DNA of 64,000 nt. Source: Paenibacillus chibensis. GTDB taxonomy: Bacteria > Bacillota > Bacilli > Paenibacillales > Paenibacillaceae. The number at the start of each line of letters is the position of its first letter. The stretch's first letter is position 1. The position numbers and the translations under genes were made by a program. The notes under the pieces are model-generated. The model saw nothing but the letters and a program-made list of their open reading frames with translations. It made no database searches and had not been told where the DNA came from. Positions 29,290 to 38,487 of this stretch are shown here, piece by piece. Location: contig NZ_BIMK01000016.1 of assembly GCF_004001045.1 (NCBI RefSeq), positions 1-64,000 on the forward strand, written 5' to 3'.

Positions 29290-30327
29290 TTACGTTTTCG
29301 GAGGAAGCGTGTTCAAATAATCCAATGCATCCTTCATGTTGCGGACGGGAACGATTTTAATCTTGTAGTTTCGCTTTTTCGCTTCGTCCATAATATCCTT
29401 CGTATTGTCATCGTTTGGCTGCACGTCGGCAGGACAGAAGAAAATGTCCACCTTCCCTTCGTGTGCCGCCACGATTTTATCCCGAATGCCTCCAATTTGG
29501 CCGACATTCCCGTCCTGGTCGATCGTTCCCGTGCCCGCAATCTGGTAACCCTTGGTCAAATCCTCCGGTACCATCTGATTCAATATTTCCAGTGAAAACA
29601 TCAGCCCAGCCGATGGTCCGCCAATTTCCCTCGTATCGATTTTCACCTGACGCGGCGGATAAATCACGTATTCATCCTCCGGCTGTATACCCAGGCCTAC
29701 TTTTCCTTGATCATTGATCACCGACAGCCCGAAGGTCATCTGCTTCCGGTTCCCCTCATGGAAAAAGACGATGTCTACCTGATCCCCCGCCCTCTTGGCG
29801 CTTAAATAGGCGATGACCTCCTCCGATTTTTTCATCGGTTTGCCGTCGATTTCCGTGATGATATCCCCCACGGCAATTTTGCCTTTCGCTGTGGAAGCGG
29901 GCAGCACATTGGTGACGAAAATGCCCTTATTCTGGACGGGAACCACTTCACCCGCCATCCGTAGGCCCGCCGTGACCGCATTCTGCTGAGAGGTCGTCAT
30001 CATATGCTTGAGCAGAAAATCATATTCGTCTTCCGTCAGATTCCCGCTTACGCTTTTTTCCTTGCGGATTTGCGTATTCGGCGCGAACCATCCGTAAATC
30101 AGATAGTAGAGATGCGAGGTTTTGATCGTGGATACCGTCGTCAGATAAAAATTCCCCTTCTCGGACTTATGACCGTTTTCCACGGTAATGACCGGGGCTA
30201 GCGGCTCAACATCTCCCGGCTGATACAAATAGTAGGGAGCCGGGATCATCAAAACCACCAGCAATGCCAGGATGATTCCCGTCGTCCACGTTAATCTTTT
30301 CGTTTTCTTGGTTACGCTCACGTTCAA
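29290..30327 (-). CDS. YlbL/SepM-type membrane PDZ-Lon-like serine protease
   Basis: Membrane-anchored extracytoplasmic protease of 345 residues, close to B. subtilis YlbL (341). One N-terminal helix (about 10-32), a PDZ domain (about 125-210, GIFVTNVLPASTAKGKIAVGD), and a Lon-type catalytic domain with the Ser of GGPSAGLMFSLE and the Lys of GGIRDKIVAA about 45 residues later. The start is placed at TTG 30327, six bases after AGGAAGG; GTG 30321 is an alternative, and the longer open frame to 30393 adds residues before the membrane anchor without a ribosome site. Family members process peptide pheromones or act in cell-division control; the substrate here is unknown. Confidence 0.92.
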   Translation of the reverse strand: MNVSVTKKTKRLTWTTGIILALLVVLMIPAPYYLYQPGDVEPLAPVITVENGHKSEKGNFYLTTVSTIKTSHLYYLIYGWFAPNTQIRKEKSVSGNLTEDEYDFLLKHMMTTSQQNAVTAGLRMAGEVVPVQNKGIFVTNVLPASTAKGKIAVGDIITEIDGKPMKKSEEVIAYLSAKRAGDQVDIVFFHEGNRKQMTFGLSVINDQGKVGLGIQPEDEYVIYPPRQVKIDTREIGGPSAGLMFSLEILNQMVPEDLTKGYQIAGTGTIDQDGNVGQIGGIRDKIVAAHEGKVDIFFCPADVQPNDDNTKDIMDEAKKRNYKIKIVPVRNMKDALDYLNTLPPKT

Positions 30328-30445
30328 ACGAATCCTTCCTGGACTATGATAAGGATACCCAATAAGCTGCCGTCTCCCAGATCGGCGGACCATTCTACCG
30401 CTCCTTGATGCATGATCTTGCTGGACTAGCAGCTGCCCATCTTCT

Positions 30446-30922
30446 TTAGTTCAATTTATTTAGCTGCACCGCAGCCTGCTTGCCGCTCAGCTGGATCCCT
30501 GTCGTTTTGCTGCCCACATGGCTCAAATCCTTGATCAGGCGCTCCAGAAGCTCTTTGGCCAGCGCTCCTTCCTTGCCCTTGATACGCACCACGAGCAGAA
30601 CGGCATCACCGGACTCCAAGAGCTTTTCAGCTTGCCGCAGCTTGGTTTCGTAGTCATGATCCTCGATGTGCGGCGTCAGCCGGATTTCTTTCACTTTCAT
30701 GGGACGTTCGGAAGCCTTGGCTTGCTGCTGCTCCCGCTTCGCGTCAGCCGCCCCGATCAGCCTGCATGGCGGCGGGCTGCTCATGAGGGAAGTACACACC
30801 AAATCCACCTTCAGCTTCTTCGCCATGGCAAGCGCCTCGGACGTCGGCATTATGCCCAAATCCTCGCCATTCAGTCCGGTCAGCTCAATTTCTTTTGCTT
30901 TGATTTTCTCATTCATGATCAT
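30446..30922 (-). CDS. Divergent translation initiation factor IF-3 paralogue
   Basis: 158-residue homologue of IF-3. The N-domain (about 1-70) keeps LNGEDLGIMPTSEALAMAKK but replaces the highly conserved CRIMDYGKYKYEQ with CRLIGAADAKREQQ. The C-domain keeps KVKEIRLTPHIEDHDYETKLRQAEKLLESGD but loses the FRGRE-H motif, having IKGKEGALAKEL instead. The normal infC-rpmI-rplT neighbourhood is absent, so this is probably a second, specialised copy rather than the essential infC. Start: ATG 30922 lies nine bases after AGGAG; ATGs at 30928 and 30916 are alternatives. Whether it binds ribosomes is unknown. Confidence 0.85.
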   Translation of the reverse strand: MIMNEKIKAKEIELTGLNGEDLGIMPTSEALAMAKKLKVDLVCTSLMSSPPPCRLIGAADAKREQQQAKASERPMKVKEIRLTPHIEDHDYETKLRQAEKLLESGDAVLLVVRIKGKEGALAKELLERLIKDLSHVGSKTTGIQLSGKQAAVQLNKLN

Positions 30923-31152
30923 TTCCATACACTCCTGTCCATCCATATTTTACACGGATAGGGAGGAAATGAACATAGCTGATTCCCCGTACTACATACC
31001 GCAGCCTTTAGACAGGCACACGGATTCCGGACAATAAAAACGCACTCACTTATTTCCGATTTATAATTTCCATTGGACTAAAAGAAATCAAATTGGCAGC
31101 TCATGAATCCCAGGCTCTTCGGTTGCTTGGCTTCGGACTGGACGAACGAAAT

Positions 31153-31200
31153 AAAAGAATGACGGTATAGGAAACGAATCCCATACCGCCATTCTTTTAT
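31153..31200. terminator. Terminator of nirBD (bidirectional)
   Basis: AAAGAATGaCGGTATaGG ... CCcATACCGcCATTCTTT with T-rich ends on both strands, 20 bases after the nirD stop at 31220. I see no gene in the 297 bases between the IF-3-like start (30922) and nirD. Confidence 0.88.
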
Positions 31201-31219
31201 TTTTACGAGTCGCGCATGG

Positions 31220-31573
31220 TCAGCGGCTGCCGCCTGTGTGTACGGATTCACTCGGGATGCCGATCTTTACCGTTCCGTCTTCCACAAGCACCGGATACGT
31301 CCGGACTTGCCCATGATCCGGCGACTGCACCTGGCCTTCCTTCAGATCAATTTTCCAGTCATACAACGGATCGTAAACGAAATGTCCGGATATGATGCCC
31401 TCAGCGAGCGGCCCGCCTTTCGGATGCGGACTCCTGTTATCCAACGCGTACATTTCTCCTGTACTGGTGTGAAATACCGCGAGCTCCAGTTCTCCGATAT
31501 GGACGACGCGCCCCATCTGTGCACCGTAATCTTCAAGAGTGCCCGCCGGATAATAGCTTAATACATTCTCCAT
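31220..31573 (-). CDS. nirD: Nitrite reductase (NADH) small subunit NirD
   Basis: Rieske-fold small subunit of cytoplasmic assimilatory or detoxifying NADH-nitrite reductase. It has 117 residues. The expected Rieske ligand motifs are altered: CPHxxGPL reads SPHPKGGPL (Cys to Ser) and CPxHxWxF reads DPLYDWKI (Cys to Asp, His to Tyr), so it should not bind a [2Fe-2S] cluster. Loss of the cluster is known for NirD proteins such as that of E. coli. The ATG is preceded by a purine-rich AGGAGGAATAAGGG region. It follows nirB by 66 bases and ends in a terminator, giving a nirB-nirD operon. Confidence 0.92.
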   Translation of the reverse strand: MENVLSYYPAGTLEDYGAQMGRVVHIGELELAVFHTSTGEMYALDNRSPHPKGGPLAEGIISGHFVYDPLYDWKIDLKEGQVQSPDHGQVRTYPVLVEDGTVKIGIPSESVHTGGSR

Positions 31574-31639
31574 GATCCCTTATTCCTCCTACCATGAAAT
31601 AACGATTCGTTGGAAACGTAGCACCGCGAGGCTGCCGCC

Positions 31640-34063
31640 CTACACCTGCTCATACAGCATGCGGCGCGTTCCAGGTTGTTCCAGCACCTTTTTCCACGGA
31701 TCTTCCACCTGTAAAAGCGCAAATTCGACGCGTTCGATCAGCTCCTTACGCTGCGTCTCGTTGTCCAGTACAGCGGACCGAATGGTTTCAAGCCCCATCC
31801 GCTCGACCCACTCCGACGTTCTTTCCAGATACTTGCCGGTTTCACGGTAGAACTGGATCAGCGCACTGCAGATGTCGATCAGCTCCAGGTCCGTCTTGAT
31901 CTTACAGAACGAGTCCGCTATCCGCGGTTTGATGCCTCCATTTCCTCCGATGAATATTTCCCAGCCCCCGTCATTGCCCACGATCCCGATATCTTTCGTG
32001 CACGACTCCGCGCAGTTGCGGGGACAGCCGTTGACCGCCATTTTGAATTTGGCCGGAAAATCCAGCCGCTCGAACTTCCGTTCCAGCAGCGCTCCCATCG
32101 CCATCGAATCCTGCGTTCCAAACCGGCAAAATTGCGAGCCGACGCAGGTTTTGACCGTGCGGAGCGACTTGGCGTAAGCGTAGCCCGAGGGCATATCCAG
32201 CTCCTCCCATATTTTAGGGAGATCTTCTTTTTTGACACCGATCAAATCCAGCCGCTGTCCGCCCGTGACCTTGACGACCTTCACATCGTATTTCAGCGAC
32301 ACGTCGGCAATCCGCTTCAAATCCTCGGGCGTCGTAACGCCTCCGTACATCCGGGGAACCACGGTATAGGTTCCGTCCTTTTGAATGTTGGCATGGAGCC
32401 GCTCGTTCACGAAACGAGACGCTTTTTCATCTTCATGCTCTGCGGGATCAATCATGCCTAGATAATAATTCAGTGCGGGACGGCATTTCGAACACCCTTC
32501 AGGCTGACTCCACCCCAGGACATGCATGACCTCCCGGGTTGTTTTCAAGCCTTTTGCGCGAATCTCGGCAACAATTTCGTCGCGGCTCAGTGAAGTGCAG
32601 CCGCAGATTCCTTGCTTGGCCGCTGTCTGAAATTCATCACCGAGAACATACTGGAGGATCTGCTCAACGACGGGCTTGCAGCCTCCGCAGGAACGGGTTG
32701 CCCCCGTGCTGGCTTTGATTTCATCCACGGTCTTCAGCCCCTGCTCCGTGATGGCATCTACAATCATCTGCTTGGTTACCCCATTGCAGCCGCATACGAT
32801 TTCCTCGCCAGCCATCGATTCAACGGAAAGGACTTTCCGGGCTGCGCCGCCGCTTCCGCAGTGACCACCGCCCATCACTTCCCCGTATATTTCATCCGTC
32901 ATTTCGGTATGCTCTTTGACCATCTTTTGCAGCGGAGCGGCTTCGCTCACATCGCCGAATAAGACCGCCCCCGTTATTTTACCGTCCCGGAGCAGTATTT
33001 TCTTATAGGTCCGTTTCCAGTCGTTCTGAGATGCGATCACGGTATGCGCTGGGCCCTCGATGAACTCACCAGCCGAAAACACATCCACCCCGGAAATTTT
33101 CAGCTTCGTCGAAACGACCGAGCCTTCATAAGGCTGCGTATGCACGCCGCATACATGCTTAGCCAGAACATTCCCCTGTTCGAACAAAGGGGCAACCAGG
33201 CCATAGCATACGCCGCGATGTTCCGTACATTCCCCTACGGCGTACACATGATGCATCGAGGTCCTCATATAGTCATCCACGATGATTCCTTTATGCACGG
33301 CAATTCCGCTGGCTTTTGCGACGCCAATATTCGGCTTGATCCCCGCGGCCATCACGACAAAGTCGCAGCTCAGCTCCGTACCGTCCGTGAAGCGCAGCCC
33401 TTCCACGCGCTCTTGTCCCAGCAGCTCCTCTGTTTGTTTGCCCATGGCAAAACGGATTCCCTGACGTTCCAGCTCGGCCTTCAGCATCGAAGCCGCTTGA
33501 TGATCCAGCTGCCGCTCCATCAAATCCTCCATTAAGTGAACCACCGTGACATCCATACCAAGACTCACCAGACCTTTGGCGGCTTCCAGCCCGAGCAGTC
33601 CGCCGCCGATGACGGCTGCCTTGCCGTATCTTTTCGCCGCCTCCATCATGTTGCTGCAGTCTTCAATTTTCCGAAACCCCACGACGCCCTGCTTGTCGCA
33701 GCCTGGAACAGGCAGCATCAGCGGATTAGAACCGGTTGCAATAATGACCTTATCGTATGGAACCGAAGCCCCGTCCTCTGTAATGACCTGCTTGGCCATG
33801 CTATCAATCCGCGCCACCGTGGTATCGGTGTAAAGCTTGATTCCATGCTCTTCGTACCAGGTCAGGTCATTCAAAATAATGTCCTCTATCGTTTTGCTGC
33901 CATCCAGCACATAAGAAAGCATGATCCGGTTGTAGTTGGGATGGGGTTCACTGCCAAACACCGTAATATCATAAGAGCCGCTAAGCTTTAAAATCTGTTC
34001 CACCGTACTGATACCAGCCATCCCGTTCCCGATGACGACCAATTTCTCTCGATCCGCTTTCAT
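31640..34063 (-). CDS. nirB: Nitrite reductase (NADH) large subunit NirB
   Basis: Sirohaem enzyme reducing nitrite to ammonium with NADH. It has 807 residues. Order: FAD/NAD pyridine-nucleotide oxidoreductase domain (about 1-400, VIGNGMAGIS and AVIGGGLLGLEAA); two BFD-like [2Fe-2S] modules (CGCNGVTK...CGGC about 425-475, and CGCTSLSR...CSKC about 485-540); ferredoxin-like half-domain; and the [4Fe-4S]-sirohaem site with CVGSQFC and NGCPRNCAES (about 640-690). The ATG at 34063 has GAAGGAGG nine bases upstream; the frame is open 50 codons further but overlaps the promoter. Two FNR-type sites and a consensus -10 lie upstream. No nitrate reductase or sirohaem synthesis gene is near. Confidence 0.95.
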   Translation of the reverse strand: MKADREKLVVIGNGMAGISTVEQILKLSGSYDITVFGSEPHPNYNRIMLSYVLDGSKTIEDIILNDLTWYEEHGIKLYTDTTVARIDSMAKQVITEDGASVPYDKVIIATGSNPLMLPVPGCDKQGVVGFRKIEDCSNMMEAAKRYGKAAVIGGGLLGLEAAKGLVSLGMDVTVVHLMEDLMERQLDHQAASMLKAELERQGIRFAMGKQTEELLGQERVEGLRFTDGTELSCDFVVMAAGIKPNIGVAKASGIAVHKGIIVDDYMRTSMHHVYAVGECTEHRGVCYGLVAPLFEQGNVLAKHVCGVHTQPYEGSVVSTKLKISGVDVFSAGEFIEGPAHTVIASQNDWKRTYKKILLRDGKITGAVLFGDVSEAAPLQKMVKEHTEMTDEIYGEVMGGGHCGSGGAARKVLSVESMAGEEIVCGCNGVTKQMIVDAITEQGLKTVDEIKASTGATRSCGGCKPVVEQILQYVLGDEFQTAAKQGICGCTSLSRDEIVAEIRAKGLKTTREVMHVLGWSQPEGCSKCRPALNYYLGMIDPAEHEDEKASRFVNERLHANIQKDGTYTVVPRMYGGVTTPEDLKRIADVSLKYDVKVVKVTGGQRLDLIGVKKEDLPKIWEELDMPSGYAYAKSLRTVKTCVGSQFCRFGTQDSMAMGALLERKFERLDFPAKFKMAVNGCPRNCAESCTKDIGIVGNDGGWEIFIGGNGGIKPRIADSFCKIKTDLELIDICSALIQFYRETGKYLERTSEWVERMGLETIRSAVLDNETQRKELIERVEFALLQVEDPWKKVLEQPGTRRMLYEQV

Positions 34064-34150
34064 CGCAGAAAGCCTCCTTCCAAGGTTTGGCGGCAAAACG
34101 AACGTCATCCAACGTTTTATTTGCCCGCCTGCTGCTGATTGGATGGCTCC

Positions 34151-34214
34151 ATTATAGCGAATGTTTAAAATTTGAAATGTGATTTGATTCACATTAAATG
34201 TGAATTTATTCACT
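34151..34214 (-). promoter_or_regulatory. nirB promoter with two FNR-type sites
   Basis: A consensus -10 TATAAT on the minus strand (34156-34151). A perfect site TGTGATTTGATTCACA (34178-34193) is centred 29.5 bp upstream of the -10, the class II geometry of about -41.5. A second site TGTGAATTTATTCACT (34199-34214) is exactly 21 bp further, two helical turns. There is no good -35 hexamer, as expected for an activator-dependent promoter. Confidence 0.85.
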
Positions 34215-34286
34215 TAAATTGTTGAAAATATATGTAATCTCCTAACAGCTATTTTTTAACGGCCGCCAACTTGGTTATTTAATGCG

Positions 34287-34994
34287 CTAGGATCTCTCCA
34301 GCCTGATCTCCACTTCATCCTGAGGTGCAAGCTTCATATCGAGCCCATTCTCGACCAGCTCTTTGCCGTTCACCTTCAGAACCCATTTTTCAATCGACTT
34401 CGGACTATAACCTTTGACCAGCGCGATAAACCGTTTGTTCAGAGTCAATTCGATGAAATCTGTGCTCACCAAAATATCCCGCACGCTTTCATTTTCGTTG
34501 AAGGGAAGAATATACGTATGCGAAAGCCCCGGTTGGATGGTGCCCCCGTTCAGCTTCAGTACCGTATATTGCAGGTTGTTATCCTGTTTTTTCGCGTGGG
34601 TCGGCTCAATTGAAATTCCGATTTCGTCGTTATCCTTGAGCACCGTATCAAGCTTGTCCTTTCCAAGCTTCTTCTTATTGAGCTCCAGCCCCCACACGAA
34701 TGCGGGCGAGAGCGATACCTGGCTGATCGAATGGATGGAGCCGTCATCGGCAAAAGACACAATGCCGCTTTTTTTCAGGCCTTCCCGGATCGTTTCGCCC
34801 TGCTGCAGGTATTTCTCCAGATCGCGGATAATATCGGGAGAGAAGAAATCATCCTTTTCAGATATCCAAATGGAAGGAACATCGCCTGCAAACACCTGCG
34901 CCGAAGCCTCCTGGGACTTGCTGCCGTTGCAGCCTGCGAGCAGGAACGAAACAGCTATAAACAAAGCAAATGCTTTTTGTAATCCTTTCCCCAC
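34287..34994 (-). CDS. Lipoprotein of unknown function
   Basis: Predicted lipoprotein of 235 residues that I do not recognise. The signal peptide ends in lipobox LLAGC near residue 22. The mature part is acidic and Lys-rich, with no enzymatic motif. A middle section reads like a beta-rich domain (DEIGISIEPTHAKKQDNNLQ). The last 70 residues (TLNKRFIALVKGYSPKSIEKWVLKVNGKEL) look like a Gram-positive adhesion or inhibitor module. The start is GTG with GAAGGTGG eight bases upstream. It stands alone between nirB, which has its own promoter downstream, and a second uncharacterised gene. Confidence 0.7.
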   Translation of the reverse strand: MGKGLQKAFALFIAVSFLLAGCNGSKSQEASAQVFAGDVPSIWISEKDDFFSPDIIRDLEKYLQQGETIREGLKKSGIVSFADDGSIHSISQVSLSPAFVWGLELNKKKLGKDKLDTVLKDNDEIGISIEPTHAKKQDNNLQYTVLKLNGGTIQPGLSHTYILPFNENESVRDILVSTDFIELTLNKRFIALVKGYSPKSIEKWVLKVNGKELVENGLDMKLAPQDEVEIRLERS

Positions 34995-35152
34995 CCTAAC
35001 ACCACCTTCAGTTATTCATTGCATGCATTCTGCCCGGCAAAGAAAATGCCTTGCGGCATCCGCCTGATTGCGGACAGACCGACTTTAGCTGAAGTTTTCC
35101 GTCATTGAAAAGACCATCTCTGGCCCTGTGCACATGGTTAGCTTCTCATACT

Positions 35153-35187
35153 AAAAAAATAAGAGCTCTCGTCCTGAGAACTCTATT
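35153..35187 (-). terminator. Terminator of the gene at 35244-35960
   Basis: On the minus strand AGAGtTCTC aggac GAGAgCTCT followed by TATTTTTTT. It is the only element seen between 34995 and 35243. Confidence 0.85.
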
Positions 35188-35243
35188 TTACCATATGCAA
35201 ACCAAGTATTTCGACAGAATCGGACGCTATATGGCGAAAAATA

Positions 35244-35960
35244 TCAATTAATTAACGCCTGCATGAAATTCCGGCTGCCGTCGGTGTTTTTAAGGTAAGG
35301 TCCCAGCCCCAAAAAATTGCCTTGATCCACATACACCCCTGTCATCCAGGTGCCTTCGAGAACCTCGCCATCCAGATGGACGAGAAGCGGCGGAGCGGAT
35401 ATAAATTCCTGATAAACGGGAATGCGCATTTCATGCTTCTTGAAGGGTTTGCCTGACTGCTGAAAAGGGTGTGCGCTGACATAGGTAGGAACGAAGTAGG
35501 TAGAGATGACTTCCATCTCTTCTTCATCATAAAAGGGGGTGTCGCCCAGAAAGGGGTGGAATAGCGAAATTTCTTCATACTGCGACCAGATCAAGACCTG
35601 CAGAAGCATGCTTTGAAATCGGCCGCTGTGGAATATATATTCCCGCTTGTCGGGCTCTTCCTTTTCACCTGCGGGTGTAAGGCTCTCAACAAAGTGACGC
35701 TCGCAACCGATGCATTTCCAGCCTGACGGGCTTTGAATCCATTTTTGAAAAACAGGACTGCTGTTCTCACCCGCTGCAGAAGGCGACTCCTGAGCGGGCT
35801 TTTGAATCGCCCAAGGCTTCCACATCGACTCCGGCACATTACGCATCAGCATTTCTATCGCTTTGTCATAGATATTGCGTACTTTAATAGAAGCGCTTTC
35901 AAGTTCAGTAACATCTTTTTTGCCATATCTGATTTCTTGGGAAAGTACTCTTTTTCTCAT
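35244..35960 (-). CDS. Conserved-type hypothetical protein
   Basis: 238 residues, not recognised. It is soluble, with no signal peptide or membrane helix. A basic N-terminus (MRKRVLSQEIRYGKKD) precedes a helical stretch (KVRNIYDKAIEMLMRNVPESMW). A CIGC pair near residue 90 followed by ERHF may be half of a zinc site. The C-terminal half is rich in aromatic residues (IWSQYEEISLFHPFLGD and EEEMEVISTYFVPTYVSAH). The start is ATG 35960, nine bases from AGGAGG; an ATG two codons upstream is too close to that site. Transcribed alone with a good terminator. Confidence 0.7.
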   Translation of the reverse strand: MRKRVLSQEIRYGKKDVTELESASIKVRNIYDKAIEMLMRNVPESMWKPWAIQKPAQESPSAAGENSSPVFQKWIQSPSGWKCIGCERHFVESLTPAGEKEEPDKREYIFHSGRFQSMLLQVLIWSQYEEISLFHPFLGDTPFYDEEEMEVISTYFVPTYVSAHPFQQSGKPFKKHEMRIPVYQEFISAPPLLVHLDGEVLEGTWMTGVYVDQGNFLGLGPYLKNTDGSRNFMQALIN

Positions 35961-36210
35961 CGTCATCCGCCTCCTTAAGCGCCGAAAAGGCAGTTTTTTA
36001 CCAATTATACTACACAACCTGCGGTAAGGTGCAAGTCTTTGCCTAAAATTAGCAAAAACTACAAGTCCATACATCCTTTTGCAGGCGATAGGAATGATTT
36101 GATAAAGTAGCAGAACATTGATCACGTACTTTCGAAGGCAGACCGCGATATTCTTTGTCTTGCGAGATCAGATTAGCTTACTCCGAATTTTAATCTTTCT
36201 ATATATTAAA

Positions 36211-36243
36211 CAAAAACCCTCCTTGCAAACACAAGGAAGGTCT
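36211..36243 (-). terminator. Terminator of the HxlR-type regulator gene
   Basis: On the minus strand ACCtTCCTTG tgtttg CAAGGAgGGT followed by TTTTGTTT. The 308-base gap 35961-36268 holds only this and the AT-rich upstream region of the preceding gene. Confidence 0.85.
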
Positions 36244-36268
36244 GTTCTACAGCTGGTTTTTCAGTTGA

Positions 36269-36592
36269 TTACTCAATATCACACCAATGCTCCGCCCAGT
36301 TTTGAACCTGGTCCATGACGGGCTGCAGCGCTTTGCCTTTTTCCGTCAATTCGTATTCAATCCGGACCGGTGTTTCAGGATAAACATGGCGCACTAAAAT
36401 GCCTTCGTTCTCCAAATCCTTCATACGCTCGGACAGCATTTTGTCGCTCATCGAAGGTATGATATGGGAAATGTCCTTGAACCGTTTCGGTCCGTTCATC
36501 AACGAGTAAATAATCAAACCGTTCCAACGTTTGCCTAGAACGGAAAAAGCAGTTTCAAACCGCGGGCACATACTGAAATCCTGACTGTTCAT
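36269..36592 (-). CDS. HxlR-family winged-helix regulator
   Basis: Transcription factor of 107 residues with the HxlR/YodB winged-helix fold: CPRFETAFSVLGKRWNGLII, then FKDISHIIPSMSDKMLSERMKDLE and the wing VRIEYELTEKGKAL. A single N-terminal cysteine (C9) sits where YodB-type regulators carry their redox-sensing cysteine, so thiol or quinone sensing is possible but unproven. The ATG has AGAGGTGAAAGA upstream. It is not the hxlAB regulator, which is encoded at 53782-54168. No obvious target gene adjoins it; it may regulate itself or a distant gene. Confidence 0.88.
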   Translation of the reverse strand: MNSQDFSMCPRFETAFSVLGKRWNGLIIYSLMNGPKRFKDISHIIPSMSDKMLSERMKDLENEGILVRHVYPETPVRIEYELTEKGKALQPVMDQVQNWAEHWCDIE

Positions 36593-36724
36593 GATCTTTC
36601 ACCTCTTTACAGGATCCATGTAAACAGTTACGTCTCATGAAAGCTTACATTAAGTTAGTTTGTTTCATTTTACCACAATTTTATTCAAAAGAAAACAAAA
36701 TGGCGGCAAATCAGAGAGAAAGGA

Positions 36725-36751
36725 AAAAAGCGGAAGCATGACTGCCTCCGC
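36725..36751 (-). terminator. Terminator of the thuA-like operon
   Basis: On the minus strand GCGGAgGC agtcat GCtTCCGC followed by TTTTTTCC, 24 bases after the stop at 36775. Confidence 0.88.
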
Positions 36752-36774
36752 CTTGCTGGTTTGACTTGCAAATG

Positions 36775-37506
36775 CTATACCGTTTCAACCTTACCCAGTG
36801 CTCTGACCGGCTGCATATTGCCAAATTGAAGCGCGCTTCCTTCTGCCGGCTTCGCCCATTTGATGCTATTGGCGATAACCTTGAGAATCTCAGGCTGATA
36901 ATACGTCGGATACGTCTCATGTCCTGGGCGGAAATAGAAAATTTTCCCCCGGCCGCGGCGGAAGGTGCAGCCGCTTCTGAATACCTCTCCGCCTTCGAAA
37001 TTGCTGATGAATACCAGCTCATCCGGCGTCGGAATATCGAAATATTCGCCGTACATCTCTTCATGCTCCAGAATGATTTTCACGTCGACTCCTTCCGCAA
37101 TCGGATGCGAAGGATTGACGTTCCACAAAATTTCCTGCTCTCCGGCCTCGCGCCACTTCAAATCGCATGACGTCCCCATCAATGCTTTGAAGGGCTTGGA
37201 AAAATGTCCGGAGTGAAGGACGATGAGGCCCATCCCTGCCTGAACGCGTTTCACGACCCGTGCCGTAATTTCGTCACTCACGCGGTCATGAGCCATGTGT
37301 CCCCACCAGATCAGGACATCCGTCGAATTCAGCACATCCTCGGTCAGGCCATGCTCCGGCTGTTCAAGCGTTGCGGTCGTCACGGCAAATTCGGGGTCTT
37401 GAAGACCCTCGGCCAAGGCGGTATGAATGCCTTCGGGATATACGGCTTTCACTTCATCATGGATGTTTTCATGGACAAATTCATTCCAGATCGTTACGTT
37501 AATCAC
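36775..37506 (-). CDS. ThuA-like protein
   Basis: Member of the ThuA family (glutamine-amidotransferase-like fold), known from trehalose utilisation loci of rhizobia and common in sugar-modification clusters. It has 243 residues. The Rossmann-like core shows [15 protein letters not shown], a [19 protein letters not shown] strand-turn where amidotransferases carry their nucleophile, and [19 protein letters not shown]. The start is GTG with GGGGGAAA upstream. It is 12 bases downstream of a sugar-phosphate isomerase-like gene, so the two form an operon. The exact reaction of the family is still not settled. Confidence 0.88.
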   Translation of the reverse strand: MINVTIWNEFVHENIHDEVKAVYPEGIHTALAEGLQDPEFAVTTATLEQPEHGLTEDVLNSTDVLIWWGHMAHDRVSDEITARVVKRVQAGMGLIVLHSGHFSKPFKALMGTSCDLKWREAGEQEILWNVNPSHPIAEGVDVKIILEHEEMYGEYFDIPTPDELVFISNFEGGEVFRSGCTFRRGRGKIFYFRPGHETYPTYYQPEILKVIANSIKWAKPAEGSALQFGNMQPVRALGKVETV

Positions 37507-37518
37507 TATGGTTTCCCC

Positions 37519-38487
37519 CTAGACCCACCACATGTCGCCAAGCGACTCTTCGATGAGTACCTGCTGTAAGTTGGATACGGCTTTCGAGAAGCCTTCTTCA
37601 ATGGACATCAAACCGTCTTCATGCTCGATGCTGACAACATAATCATAACCTACCAGGCGCAGCGCGCTGATAATATCGGCCCAAGTCTTCACGTCATGTC
37701 CGTAGCCTACGCTGCGGAACTGCCATGCACGGTCCAGCATGTTCGTGTAAGGCTGCATATCCGTCAGACCGTGACGGTTCACGTTGATCGGATCGATCAC
37801 GGTATCCTTGGCATGGAAATGATGAATCGCGCCGGCACGGCCCAGGATGTGAATCGCCTGCACCGGATCGATGCCCTGCCACCACATATGGCTCGGATCC
37901 AGGTTGGCTCCGATCGTTTCGCCCGCCGCTTCGCGCAGACGCAGCAGCGTTGCCGGCGTATGCACCGAGAAGCCGCCGTGCAGCTCAAGGCCGATTTTCA
38001 CATGATGATCACTGGCAAACTTAGCCTGCTCCGTCCAGTAAGGAATCACTTTGTTCTCCCACTGCCACGCCAGAATCTCCTGGTAATCGTTCGGCCATGG
38101 AGCAACCGGCCAGTTAGGGTATTTCGCGTTTTCATGATCGCCAGGGCAGCCGGAGAACGTATTGACCACTTCGACGCCCAGCTTCTCCGCCAGCTTCACG
38201 GAGTTCACGAAATCCTCATGATCGGCCTGCGCCAGATGCTTCTGCGGATGCAGCGGGTTGCCGTGGCAGCTGAGAGCGCTGATCATTAATCCGCGCGACT
38301 CTACCGCGTGCTTGAATTCTTTCAGTTTTGTTTCGTTCTCCAGCAGTTCTGCAGGATTGCAGTGGGCTTTGCCGGGATTGCCGCCGGTTCCGATTTCCAC
38401 TGCCTTAAGCCCCTTGGAAGCCACATAGTCCAGTGCCTCTTCCAGCTTGCGGTTACCAAACAATACCATAAATACGCCGAGTTTCAC
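37519..38487 (-). CDS. Sugar-phosphate isomerase/epimerase-like TIM barrel
   Basis: Xylose-isomerase-like TIM barrel (AP_endonuc_2 family, IolE/IolI type) of 322 residues. The metal-site residues are in place: Glu of GLELHGG, Asp and His of NLDPSHMWW, His of HHFHAKDT and Glu of VSIEHED. The start is GTG with AAGGGGGA six bases upstream. It forms an operon with the ThuA-like gene. The neighbouring dehydrogenases point to oxidised sugar or inositol-like substrates, but the substrate cannot be read from sequence. Confidence 0.9.
   Translation of the reverse strand: MKLGVFMVLFGNRKLEEALDYVASKGLKAVEIGTGGNPGKAHCNPAELLENETKLKEFKHAVESRGLMISALSCHGNPLHPQKHLAQADHEDFVNSVKLAEKLGVEVVNTFSGCPGDHENAKYPNWPVAPWPNDYQEILAWQWENKVIPYWTEQAKFASDHHVKIGLELHGGFSVHTPATLLRLREAAGETIGANLDPSHMWWQGIDPVQAIHILGRAGAIHHFHAKDTVIDPINVNRHGLTDMQPYTNMLDRAWQFRSVGYGHDVKTWADIISALRLVGYDYVVSIEHEDGLMSIEEGFSKAVSNLQQVLIEESLGDMWWV

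Noticed and set aside
36269..36592. Considered as the regulator of hxlAB because of its HxlR family
   Set aside because: It lacks the [15 protein letters not shown] core of true HxlR and lies 18 kb away; the gene at 53782 fits far better.
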